Shown: piece after piece, positions 31,961 to 42,839 of the stretch
How positions within the stretch are numbered: position 1 is the stretch's first letter
Layout: the number at the start of each line of letters is the position of its first letter
Assembly (NCBI GenBank): GCA_009763385.1
Contig: CM019822.1
Coordinates: 10,138,127 to 10,202,126, forward strand
DNA length: 64,000 nt
Direction of reading: 5' to 3'
Source: Coix lacryma-jobi var. lacryma-jobi
Taxonomy: Eukaryota > Streptophyta > Magnoliopsida > Poales > Poaceae
Notes under the pieces: model-generated
What the model was told of the DNA's origin: nothing
The model's input: only the letters and a program-made list of their open reading frames with translations
Database searches by the model: none
Made by a program: the position numbers and the translations under genes

Positions 31961-34940
31961 TGTGTGTAGGTACCATGGCATTGGAGGCTTGATTCAATTG
32001 ATTTCATATTATCATCATGTGATTGAGTCAAGAAATAAGCTTATTGCTATTTATCATCCCAATGCCAAGTGAAGTGAAGTGAAGTCCAAGTGCTACAACG
32101 AACAAGTGCAAAAGTTCAAGTTGTGGTGGTTATTTGGAATATTTGAAGGCTTGCAAACAATTGAGTGAAGCTTGCTATTTGATGATCATGAGCTACCAAG
32201 GTATATCTCTAGTTGATCACATTCATTTGGGTGCATATGAGTTGATTGAATTGGATATATATGCATATGTTGCTTGCTATAAGATGATTGAATGGATAAT
32301 TGCTTAGTGATCAGTTTTGAGTTAGTTTGATTGGATATGTTCACAGATGACCTTTAGTAAATGGATTTGCATGGATATATGTCTTGTGTTGAGTTCAAGC
32401 AAGTTTATCTCAAGTTTGATTCAATTGGACAAGTATAGCTCAATATAGGAATTTGTCAAATCTGAAATCTGAGCTAGCTGTGATGATAGCCATGTTTGGA
32501 TGATCAAATCTTTTTGGATTGGCTTGAAATTTGGTACACATGCTCTACACTTATGATATTAGTTGCTGTGCAAAATTCATGATTATTGGATAAGATGTAC
32601 TTTGGTTTTGGAGTAGATCTTGTCAACTATAGTGCAGCAGTTTTCAGCATGTAGTACTATGGAAAGAATTAAAATCTGGTAGCAATCTAGAAAGCCAATG
32701 AAGCTCAAATTTTTATGGCTGCTAGAACACTTAGAGAGGCACATCTCCACCAAATTTCATAGTCATTAGACTTATATTTTGGGAGATATGCATGTTTCTT
32801 TGAGAAGGACAGAATCTGCCAGAAAAGTGACAATTATTGGATTAATCTAGAGTCACTTTGATTGAAAGGCCCTCAAGTTGGAATCATGTTTATAAAGTGG
32901 TTGAGGGACCTATGTTTGGTTTTGAGATGAGCTAGAAGTATGGCAAAAATGAGTACAAGTTCATTTGATTGGGAAGTTATTTGGCACACATTTGGTACTC
33001 AAATTGAAGATCAAGACCAACATCAAGATGAAGATAAAGATCAAGTTCTAGTATCAAATTGAAGATCATTTGGAAGAAAGAAAAGACTCAAAGAGGAATT
33101 CAAAGTCACATTTCAATAAGAGTTCAAATGGATCAATCAAGCAAAGTCAATTCAAGTGAGTATCAAGGATGATTCTTTGAAGAGAGGTCACTTCTCCCTT
33201 TTGCAGGGGCTTGCCGCCTTTTGTAGGTTAACTGAGCATGATGCTTGGAAGGCTAATATGGAAGTGGTGATTCAAAGGATATTTGAGATGCTTAGTTGAA
33301 GCAATGAAAGGATTGACCAAGCAAAGCAAGCAACATGCAAGATGGAAAGCAAATCATGTCAATTCAAGTGGTATTCATATGCAAGCTATGTTCAAATGAA
33401 GAAGCAAGCCAACCATAACAAGATAGCGCACTTAATCATATGAGTGAAGATTTGTTCTATCAATTGGTATATTGGTCTTCACCATGGACTTCACATTGCT
33501 ATTTGGAGCTTAATTGGAATCAAATGACTATCCTCTACTCCAAGATAGCAAAGGTATCATTGTAATGTGCATGATCATATTCATCCCTCACTAGTATGCG
33601 GTTAGTGCATATAGTACATGTTCAATAGGATCATGCATAACAATTGGAAAGTTTAAATTCATTGCCTACCACTATTGCTTGTTTGATTATATGATCTAGT
33701 GGTTAGTATATGAGTTTGTTCATGAGCTAGTGAACCCAAGTACTTGATCTAGAAGATGAACTTTCAAGTGTCTAATTCAACATGAGTAAGATAACCATTG
33801 AAAATGTGTGAAGAAGCTTACTCTAGAGCAAACCGAGTTAGATATCTTGTGCAATATTGCCTAGTTCAAGTCACAAATGAGAAGCTCATGAAGATGACAA
33901 GAGTTCAAGAAGAAGATAATAATGCAAATGGATATCAAGTTAAACTTTTTATTCAAAAGGTATCCTACAAGATTTCAAGTGATCCTCAACTTTAAGTGAT
34001 CAAATCAAGCAAAGATCCATCACCAACAAGAGCTCAAGCTTATCAAGTGGATGACCCATGCTATGACATAGGGGAGGTGCCCCACCTATTGGTATCAAGG
34101 TCAAAGATCCTACACATGGTGTCATTCCGACACATATGGTGGTGACCATCAAAAATGAAGACTCAAGTATCAACCATCTACCCTAGTCCAACTCTTTGTA
34201 TCAAGAGAAGCATACCTTTTGTGGTCATTGATGACAAAGGGGGAGAAATTGTGGCAAAGATATGTCATTTATGATATGTCAAGGACAAAGGGGAGAAGTT
34301 AAGAAAAGAAGATGGACATGGATCAAAGGGAGCAAGATTGTATAATGCGGAAGGATCAAATTCTTGGACAAAGAGAGCACACAAGTAGGGGGAGCAAGCT
34401 CATGAATACATGTTTGATGCATTGGTTGTGTTGCATTACATTTGCTTGCTTGCATTGCATATGTTCTAAATTCTTATATGCTTGTGTGCAATATTTGCTA
34501 GAGCTAAGACTTGAATGGTGATTGTTTTCCTTTATTTGGTATCTAGAGCATAGTCTTAGCGTAGCAAGTGGTAACTAGAACCATGTTTATAATGTTGATC
34601 CCACGTGGTATCTAGTTTGACTTGTTTCTAGCAAGGTTGATGCTAAGGATGAATCAAAATGTGGTATGCACGCTTCAAAGGTAAAATTTCATCATGTATA
34701 CCTTAGCATCACTTAGTAGTGCTAACACTCCCATAAATTCCTATTTATGCATGTGTGCAAGCTTGAAACCAAACCATTTGAGCACACATGTAGGGGGAGT
34801 TAACACTACAAAGTCGGGTTGTATGGTGCTTATCCAAATCTTTTCATATGGTCTTAATGTTGGATAAGTAACATAGAATCCAATGAGCTTAATTTTCATA
34901 TCTTTGTAGAGTTGTCATCAATTACCAAAAAGGGGGAGAT
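31961..34940 (+). other. Non-coding internal region of the Copia element with repeated polypurine tracts
   Basis: This is where protease, integrase and RT would be expected. No motif of them was found in any frame. The DNA is A/T-rich and low in open frames. From 34228 onward AGGGGGAG-type tracts recur (about 34230, 34290, 34386, 34791 and 34931), the last being the tract directly before the 3' LTR. Confidence 0.75.
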
Positions 34941-37522
34941 TGAAAGGTCCTAGTTTGGTTTTGGTAATTGAGTGACAACTTAGGTGGACTAATATGTGTT
35001 TGAAGTGAATTACATAGGTGATTAGTCCATAAGTGATCATGTGTGAGCAACATATGCCATAGAGGAGAAATGGCTTGGAAGATGTTGCAAGGCTCACACA
35101 TGTGAAGAAGGAGCTTAATGCACATGAAACATGACATGGAGTCATGTGGCTAAAATGGTGAAGATCAAGCAAGACTTGGCTTGATGGACCGGTTGCGAAG
35201 GTGAAGGGCAAGTTGAGGCTTTGAAGCCGTTGGTACCGAGTGTCGGGAGGCTTAAGCAAGACTTGGCGCCGAAGGACCGAAGCGATGGTGAAGAGCAAGT
35301 GATGTCAAGATCGATGGACCATGGAGGCCATATGATGATATGAAGTGGATCATATCATTTGATGAAGAGGTTGGTGCATGTGTTGCATCAACACCGGAGG
35401 AGATGGAATGGAATGCGCAAGGCAAAGGTATATTTGTAGGGCATTTCATTTCACCGGTCATAGGTGTGTAGAGAAGATTATGACCGGGTTTAGGATAGAT
35501 GGCCGTACTATCAAGAGGAGCAAACTTGTTTGCATATCGGTCATCTAGTGCCACTTGAGCGATCTAACTTTGCGATGTTACTAAGATCGAGTGGCGTGGT
35601 GAGAGCAAGTGAAAATCCTTTGAAAATTGTTTGTGAAAATGCTAACACATGCACATGATGGTGTACACTTGGTGGTGTTGGCACATTTGCAAAGGAGAAG
35701 GTGTTGGAGTTGATTTGGATCAACTCGGAGAAGTTTCGGAGAAATCTTTGGTTGAAAAAGAGAAGCGATGGATCTTGGATTGGATTTCTGTTCTAATCCT
35801 TTGTGATTTGGATCTTGAATTCATGTGGGATGTGTAGCCCTCTGAATAAGCTTTCCAAAATGTCCAAGATCATCGAAATCGGAGTTTGGAGTGAAGAGTT
35901 ATGGCCGTTCTAGCGCGGGGAGTGCAGGCTGGTGTGGTCGGTGGTACCGACCTGATGGTCGGTAGTACCGACCCAAGAGGGCTGTTTGCAGCCTCTCTGG
36001 ATGTGGCTTGGTTTGGCCAGGCGGTGGTACCGCCATAACCTCGTACTACCGCCGGCGGTGGTACCGACCAGAGGGTCGGTGGTACCGTGGCTCTAAGGGG
36101 TTTCGCGAGGCTCTCTGTAGATTTGAAAATGGCCTGGCGGTAGTACCGCCATTACCTCGGTACTACCGCCCGCGGTGTACCGACGCAAGGTCGGTAGTGG
36201 CTTGTTTTTCGCAGAGCTCTCTGTTCGCGGCGATTTTGGCCTGGCGGTAGTACCGCCATTACCTCGGTACTACCGACCTCGGAGGTACCGACCAGAGTCG
36301 GTACTTCGCCTTAATCAGCGGGATGTGAGGTAACGGCTAGTTTGACTAAGCCGGTAGTACCGCCCAGGAGGGGTCGGTACTACCGACCGGAGCGCAGAAT
36401 GCCCAGTGAAGGGGCATAACGGCTAGTTGGCCCTTGAGGCTATTATAGTCGTTGAGGCCGGCTTTGGGCGGTTGGTTGGAGCACTCCAAAGCCTTGGTGG
36501 CTTGTGTGGATGTGCTTGGGAGCCCTCTAACACACATATGCTTTAGTGCTCATCCGATTGTGTGAGAGAGTGATCCTAGTGCGTTGCTTTGAGAGATTGC
36601 ATCGAGTGGCACTAGGTGTTCGAGTTGCAAGCCGGTGGTGCTTATTACTCTTGGAGGTTGCCACCTCCTAGACGGCTTGGTGATCGAGTCTCCGTCGTGA
36701 AGCCCGCGTGAAGATTGTGCGTGGCTCCGGAGAAGGATTGTGAGGGGCATTGTGCTCGCCCCGCGGGGATCGCGAAGAGCAACTCTAGTGGATTGCGCGT
36801 GTCATTGAGTTACCCTCACTTGTGGGTGAGTTCTTGCGGCGCTCGAGTGTCGAGCTAGGTGTGGTGCCTATTAGCCGCCGAACTACCAAAGTGTGTGGTC
36901 GACACAACGGGACTAGCTTGGTGGCAACCAAGTGAACCTCGGGAGAAAAATCACCGTGTCAACTTCGTGTTCATCTTCTCGGTGGTTTGCAAACTTCTTC
37001 ACTAGCTTGTATTTACTTGTTCATATACATGTGCTAGTTAGTTGCTCTTATGATTAGTTAGCTTGTGTAGCTTGCTAGTTACCTTCCTTGCTTGTTTAGC
37101 ATAGAAGTTGATCCCATGAGTGACTAGTTGACTTGTAGTCTTGCTAGTCACATTGCTTAGTTTGTGTAGCTAAGTTGAGCTCTCTAATTTGGCTTGTGTA
37201 GCCTTGTTATTGAGCATTGCTAGTGAGCTTAGGCTTCGCGCTTTTGCTTAGTGGCATGTGTAGGAGCTCCCCGGTTGTTGAGTACTAGTTGCTTAGGTTT
37301 GTGTAACCTTGCAAGCTAGAATTGTTTAGGTGAGCCCTAGCTAGCCCGACACCTTATTTGCATTGTTTAGGATCTTTTATAAGGTGTCATAGAGTATAAG
37401 TAGAGGGGTGTAGTCTTGGCAAGACCGATAGTTTTAATTCCGCATTTATTTCGGTTAGCCGGTGCGATTAATTTTAAAAAGGACTATTCACCCCCCCTCT
37501 AGTCCGCCATCTTGACCCTTCA
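34941..37522 (+). repeat. 3' LTR of the nested Copia element
   Basis: A 2.58-kb partner of 27494-30083, followed by the CCCTC duplication. Its TATA box is shortened to TATTATAG near 36441. Confidence 0.92.
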
Positions 37523-37851
37523 CCCTCGCACACCGCGGCGAATATGGCGGCGTGCGAGATGGAGTTGGGGGAGAAGTGTTGCAGCTCCACCTCGAAGTGG
37601 TGGGCCTGCCCTCGCAAGAAGCGGCTCGGCGGGACGCCGAGCCCCATACGGTGGTAGCGCGCGAAGCTCACCACGTACCCCTCCGGCGGGTGCGGCTCCC
37701 GGTGCTCCGCCGACGGGATAACCCACCATGCGGGTCCCTCCTCTGGGTTGGGGCACAGAAGCCCCTGGGCCACCAGCGAGTCCATTTCGCTCTGCGTCAC
37801 CTTCGACGGGCTCCAGTCTTCGGCCGGCAGCATCTGTGTCTGGGCGGCCAT
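37523..37851 (-). pseudogene. 5' part of exon 1 of the antisense accessory gene (cut by Copia insertion)
   Basis: The ATG at 37851 (MAAQTQMLPAEDW) opens a frame running to the Copia junction. It includes GYVVSFARYHRMGLGVPPSRF and HAAIFAAVCEG, the N-terminal part of the PF04195-type domain seen in many grass proteins annotated as putative gypsy type transposon. The codons run into the CCCTC target duplication, and the domain resumes on the far side at 27493-27440 with GYLKMEPHWEMF, so the Copia insertion is in a coding exon. A TATA box lies about 140 bp upstream. The product, now split by 10 kb, is unlikely to be made unless the LTR is spliced or terminated around. Confidence 0.75.
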
Positions 37852-37990
37852 GGCGGTGGCGCGGCGCGGATCCGAGCAGCGGACGGGCGGCTGGAAATCC
37901 CCAATCGACTAGCTCGAGGGAGAGGGCGCGTGAAGGCTACGACGGCGGCGAAGGCAAAGGCAAAGTAAAGGGTTCCTTTTCCCCTCTTTC

Positions 37991-38000
37991 GATATTTATA
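37991..38000 (-). promoter_or_regulatory. TATA box of the antisense gene
   Basis: On the minus strand the sequence reads CCCCCTATAAATATCGAAAG, with TATAAATATC at 38000-37991. It is about 140 bp before the ATG at 37851, leaving a leader of about 110 nt. It points away from the 3' LTR, so the antisense gene seems to have its own promoter. Confidence 0.55.
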
Positions 38001-38009
38001 GGGGGAAAC

Positions 38010-39115
38010 CCAGACGGGCGGGATCTCCCACGACGTAAAAAGGTAACCGAATGCATTCAATGCGCCCACCTAACCGCGTCTCGAGCCGGATGCAGGGTAC
38101 ACGCGGCACCTCTCCATTCGCTCCACTACCCGGGCCCGCCACGACCGTCGCTCCGGCTTCGCGTCCGCCGCTCTCCCCGATGGTTTTCCGCCTAAAAAGG
38201 CATGCCCAACGGGCAGAAGGATTCCCAGACGACGGAGGCTTCTTCACAAAGTTAAAAACGGGCCCCGGCCCTAAGTCCGCGAAGTAGCGAAGGCTGGCCC
38301 TCGAAAAAGGTTTCGACAGCCGGCTTTGAGCACCCGAGTCAGGGACACCAAGGGGCGCCATTCGCGGCATCACTCGAGGGCCAAGCCCTCGAGGCCCCTC
38401 ACATGTATCCAAGGCGGGGAGCTTGACATGCAGTGAGATCCCCTCGGAGGGAGGCATCGAGCCACCGGGTCCTATCGAACGGACCCGGCACTCCTGCAGA
38501 CTGAGCACCCATGCTTTATGAGACCGCCTCCGGGCCACAGTCGACCCTATCGAACGGGGCACGAGCTCTCACTTGGATTCCCCGTTACCAGCTCACCGGG
38601 AACCTCGATACTCGCCCACTCGGGGTAGTACGAGGCATCCCCCCTCGCATCCGATCGAAAGGACACGCGGGGTGACAAGCCAGGGCAATCGGCATGCCGG
38701 ACAGCTCGAGGAGCCGGCCAGTCGGTTCAGCCTGGCACCCGTCGACGAAAGAGGGTCTAAAAACTCGGACAGTTACGACTAATCTCTTTTCTTTGTGTGA
38801 ACATGAGATTTTCAGGCCTCGGGCGAACGCTCGACCTCCGTCTCGCCTGAGCCCTCGAGACCAGGCCCAGGACGAACGCTCGCTCTCCGTCTCGTTCGAG
38901 CCCTCCGAGCCAAGCCTCGACGGAGTCTCCCACGACAAAGGAAAGGTTACCTCGAACATTTAATATTACTACCGAACCGCATCTCGAGCCTGTTCACAGG
39001 TACATACGGCGCCACGATCTCCGCTCCCTGACGATTTCCGCCTAAAAAGACGCGCCCACTGGGCAGAAGGTTCCCAAACGACGAAGGATTCTTCGGGAAG
39101 CCCACGAGGGAGTTC
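38010..39115. repeat. Diverged direct duplication upstream of the antisense promoter
   Basis: Two blocks, about 38028-38265 and 38930-39095, share the order CTCCCACGAC, AAAGGTTACC/AAAGGTAACC, CGTCTCGAGCC/GCATCTCGAGCC, TTTCCGCCTAAAAAG and GGGCAGAAGG. The copies are offset by about 900 bp and diverged. Between them sits a pair of the LTR-type 47-bp repeats (38815-38930). Confidence 0.7.
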
Positions 39116-39263
39116 TAACCACTCCCCCGTGGCCTCGGGGGCTACACCCGCGGGTGTCGCTTACACGACACCCACGGAATCAAATCGACAAAACCCTCGA
39201 GGCCAGTTAGCTATCCATCAAGATCCCAATCTGGAGCCCCTGCTCGAATGCAAGCACTCGAAC

Positions 39264-39280
39264 AAGGGCTCGGGGGCTAC
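39264..39280 (+). other. Polypurine tract of the Gypsy element
   Basis: AAGGGCTCGGGGGCTAC stands directly before the 3' LTR (TGTCGGGGG at 39281). It is G-rich but interrupted by pyrimidines, as in several grass Tat elements. Confidence 0.55.
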
Positions 39281-40634
39281 TGTCGGGGGAACGCCAAAGG
39301 GGTACCCCCAATCAATGCAAAACGAATAAGGGACTCGCCCGAGCCCTCCAAGCCAGGCCTCGGGCGAACGGTCGTTCTCCGTCTCACCCGAGCCCTCCAA
39401 GCCAGGCCTCGGCGGGCGCTCGTCTTCCGTCTCGCCCGAGCCCTCCGCGTCAGGCCTCGGGCGAACGCTCGTTCTCCGCCTCGCCCGAGCCCTCCAGGCC
39501 TCGGGCGAACGTCCGTTCTCCGCCTCGCCCGAGCCCTCCAAGCCAGGCCTCGGGCGAACGTCCGTTCTCCGTCTCGCCCGAGCCCTCCGCGCCAAGCCTC
39601 GGGCGAACGCTCGTCTTCCGTCTCGCCCGAGCCCTCCAAGCCAGGCCTCGGGCGGGCGCTCCTCTACACCTCGAGACCCCACGCGGGGACCTCGAGCCTC
39701 TCTGGCACAGCGGCCTATCCCTCGAGACGCGTTTTGCCTCCCTCGAACGGTGCAGACATCGGATGTCAGCCCCATACCGCGCATTTAATACATCCACCTA
39801 CTCCAGTCACATCCTCTGCAGCCCGACGTGTACCACAGTAACCAGGGCAAAGTCAAGTCTCGTTTTCACCACAAGCATGGGCAAAAAGGCACCAGCACAG
39901 CACTGTTCGACCATACCTTGCACTGTGGCACGTCCCGGTCACATCTCGAGACCCGGATTTCCGCTGTACGACCAGGCTCCCTGGAACTCGCCCATACCTG
40001 CGGGGACTCGAGCCCCCCGCAGGCGCCATCTCGAGGCCGGCTCCGCGCCCTTCGAGCCCTAACTACTTTCACGCTATTGGAAGACAGGTACCCCAAGACC
40101 CGGAGGGACCCCGCCGTGTCCTGGACGTGCCGGAATGGGTGTTGTATGGCTTCTACATCGTCACACCGCCACGTGCGCGCCCGGGATGGAGGCCACGCCC
40201 CAAGGATGCCTCAACAGCAACGACCACATCGGCTCCAGTGGCCCCGACAAGACAGGGTTCCTACCCTTCTCCGTATTGGGCACCGTACGCCCCGACACCT
40301 GTAATACCCTTGTGTAACCCTGGCCTCCCCTTGCTCTATAAAAGGGACACCAGGGCCCTCATTCCAGGAGGACGGATAGAACTTCGAGAAACAACACACG
40401 AGTCCACGCACATACACGAGTCCGGACTCCGGTCCACGCTCACTGAGATTGTATTCGCCCCTGTACAAGCACTTAGGTGCAAGTAATACAAGAACATCCC
40501 CCCCCGCTGGACGTAGGGCCTTCTTTGCCCGAACCAGGATAAATCCTTGTGTCCTCTTGCATCACCATCCGGGAAGAGAAGCACGCGATCATATTACTCG
40601 TTGGTGTGATACCCCCGGGTACGAAACACCAACA
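39281..40634 (+). repeat. 3' LTR of the Gypsy element
   Basis: It matches 14985-16325 and ends AACACCAACA before the AGACG duplication at 40635-40639. Compared with the 5' LTR most changes are short insertions in runs (for example CCCCCCGC for CCCCGC). Confidence 0.92.
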
Positions 40635-40639
40635 AGACG

Positions 40640-41690
40640 GGTGCTCTACAATGAGGGAGGGTTGTGGGGAGCATCGGTGTAGCCTGGCTCACGAGAAAGA
40701 AGGGCTAAATTGTTGGCTTTAACATCAAAACACAGTGAAATATTGAATAGGTATACAGTTTAGCTTATTACATATCTAATGGCTATTAAACTTCTCTCTC
40801 TGACAAGGAGGCGGAGGCTCCATTTTGCCTCCACTACCCTCCATCCCTAGTGGGAAGGAGAACGGAGCAGGGGAGGTCACGACGCAAGAAAGAAGAAAAG
40901 GATGAAAATGGACGAGAAAAATGTCCCTTCTATTTTCTATCGATCTATTTTTTTTACATGTAGAATCAAATGGGAGGGAGGATTTTTTTTGCATAATCTC
41001 GTTTTCAATATATGGAGCTGTCTAATAGTCAGAGTATTTTCAAGAGTTTCCAAAACTTACTCTCAATACTAATTTTTTGGCAAGATTGGAGAAGAAAATG
41101 CTCTTCAATATTTCATATCCTAACTTTTAATCTTTCTACACTTTGAAAAATTGATGCGGTCACTCAGAAATATATGGCGGAAGGTGGAAGGATGTGGCGA
41201 AGAATAAGGAGTATGACAGGGTTCTCAATGCATATGTACAAGAGAAAGAAAGTGGAAGGATGTGGAGAAAAATAAAGAGTATGACATGATTCTCAATGCA
41301 TATATACAATGGAAAGAAAGTATAAATCCAGGGTGATTTTTAAATAATTTAGTATATTTTTTTGTGAAACTTAGTTATAGACGCAAACACTCATATACAC
41401 GAAAAGCACACTCACCCCCATGAACGCATACACGTACACCCTATCCAATGTCCCAATGAGCACCTCCTAAAAACTATCCCAATGTCCACCTCCGAAAAAC
41501 TGAGTTGGACCGACAAATCTCAAGATTGATTAGGTAAACGCAGGTGCACACTCCCCATATAAACGCACATATGCACACCCTACCTCTACGAGCACCTCCG
41601 AAAACTGAGTCTGACCGCCAAATCTAAAGATTTTCTATCGACGACCACGCCACATGTTACTGAAAGAATAACATCGTTAAATCCTGAAAA
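40640..41690. other. Intergenic sequence between the Gypsy element and the next LTR
   Basis: No gene. About 41386-41640 holds two diverged copies of a dispersed grass repeat (CGCA...CATATACACG..., GAGCACCTCC, AAAACTGAGT, CCGACAAATC). The rest is plain AT-rich DNA. Confidence 0.45.
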
Positions 41691-42839
41691 AATATTGTCG
41701 GGTACTTAGAAAAGGGGTACCCCAAAACCTCGACAAAGAAAAAATAAACATCGACAAAACCATCATCATGCACCGCCTCTAATTCCCAAACCAACCCAAG
41801 TATCGATCCATACTGGGCCAGCCCACGAATGGGCCTCGACGGCTCAGTCTGCAACACCCTCGAGGGCTTAGTCTGCAACACCCTCGAGGAGTCCCCCCTC
41901 GGTGACGGAAACCTCCCGAGCGAACGAGGCAACCCTCGGCGACGAAAACCTCCCGAGCGAATGAGGTAGGCCTCGACCGCCTCCCCGCACACATCATCGA
42001 GCACCCCTCGAGTACTCGTCGCACACCCCCTCGAGCTTCCATCGAGCATACCTCGAGTATCCCTCGAGTGGCTTCCCCCGAACACCCCTTGATTACAGAA
42101 CCCTTCCGAGCGAATGAGGCAGGCCTCGACCGCCTCGCCGCGCACCTCCTCGGATACCTACCTCCTGTACGACTCCAGGAGCATTAAATGCGCCCCACCT
42201 GCTCCTGCCTAAGCCGAATGGCTACAACGAGCACCACAGTGGATCGTACCTCAGGTCAAATCTAACTTTTACCGCCCATACCTGGAAAACAAGCACGACA
42301 TGCAGCGCAGTTACGCCATGTCGCGCACTGTGCCTCGCTAAGCGTCCCCTCGAGACACGTTCGTCAACACCTTTCCCGCAATATCCGGGCCTCGACCCCA
42401 TCCACACAGGCTTCGACTGCCTCATACCTCCTCGAGCACCCCTTGAACGCCCCCGGGAGCTCCTCGGATACCTGCTCTACGACTCCAGAAGCATTTAATG
42501 CACCTACCGACTCCCGTCTAACTCGTATGGCTACAGCAAGCACCACAGTGGGTCGTACCCCCGGTTAAATCTAACTTTAACCGCCCATGCCTGGGAAATG
42601 GGGCGACTCGTACAACACTATTACGCCCAGTCCCTGGTTACGCCATACCGGGCATTGTGCCTCGTCAGGCACCTCCTCGAGGTACCGATTGTCAACATAT
42701 GTTCCGCATTCCCTGGAGCTCGACCTTGCTCGCCTAGGGCTCGACCCTGCCCGTGGGAGCCTCGACCACCTCGACCACCCCCCTCGAGCACGACTCCACC
42801 AGGACCGGTCCGCGCCACAACATCTCTGGTCACCCTAGA

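Larger units (their letters stand above)
27494..37522 (+). mobile_element. Ty1/Copia SIRE-like LTR retrotransposon, non-autonomous (gag only), nested in the Gypsy element
   Basis: Near-identical LTRs 27494-30083 and 34941-37522 (TGAAAGGTCC...CTTGACCCTTCA) are flanked by perfect CCCTC duplications at 27489-27493 and 37523-37527. The internal region begins with a Copia-type primer-binding site and ends with the tract AAAAAGGGGGAGAT. It carries gag with three zinc knuckles and the sequence KLVWVPSK near its end, typical of SIRE/Maximus gag. It has no recognisable protease, integrase or RT. About 3 kb after gag is non-coding. It must have moved using enzymes from a relative. Confidence 0.92.
14985..40634 (+). 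mobile_element. Ty3/Gypsy LTR retrotransposon, Tat-like, interrupted by a nested Copia element
   Basis: Both ends are TG...CA LTRs of about 1.35 kb, flanked by perfect 5-bp duplications AGACG (14980-14984 and 40635-40639). Sense-strand order is LTR, primer-binding site, gag, protease, reverse transcriptase, RNase H, integrase, then a region carrying a gene on the opposite strand, a polypurine tract and the second LTR. Integrase following RNase H is Ty3/Gypsy order. The extra antisense gene and the gag/protease sequence point to the Tat clade of grasses. Without the 10-kb nested Copia the element is about 15.6 kb. Its genes carry several frame breaks, at least some of them single-base losses in homopolymers. 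Confidence 0.92.

Noticed and set aside
41034..41115. Possible tiny MITE (CAGAGTATTTTCAAG... AAAATGCTCTT)
   Set aside because: The inverted ends match poorly and no target duplication could be identified.
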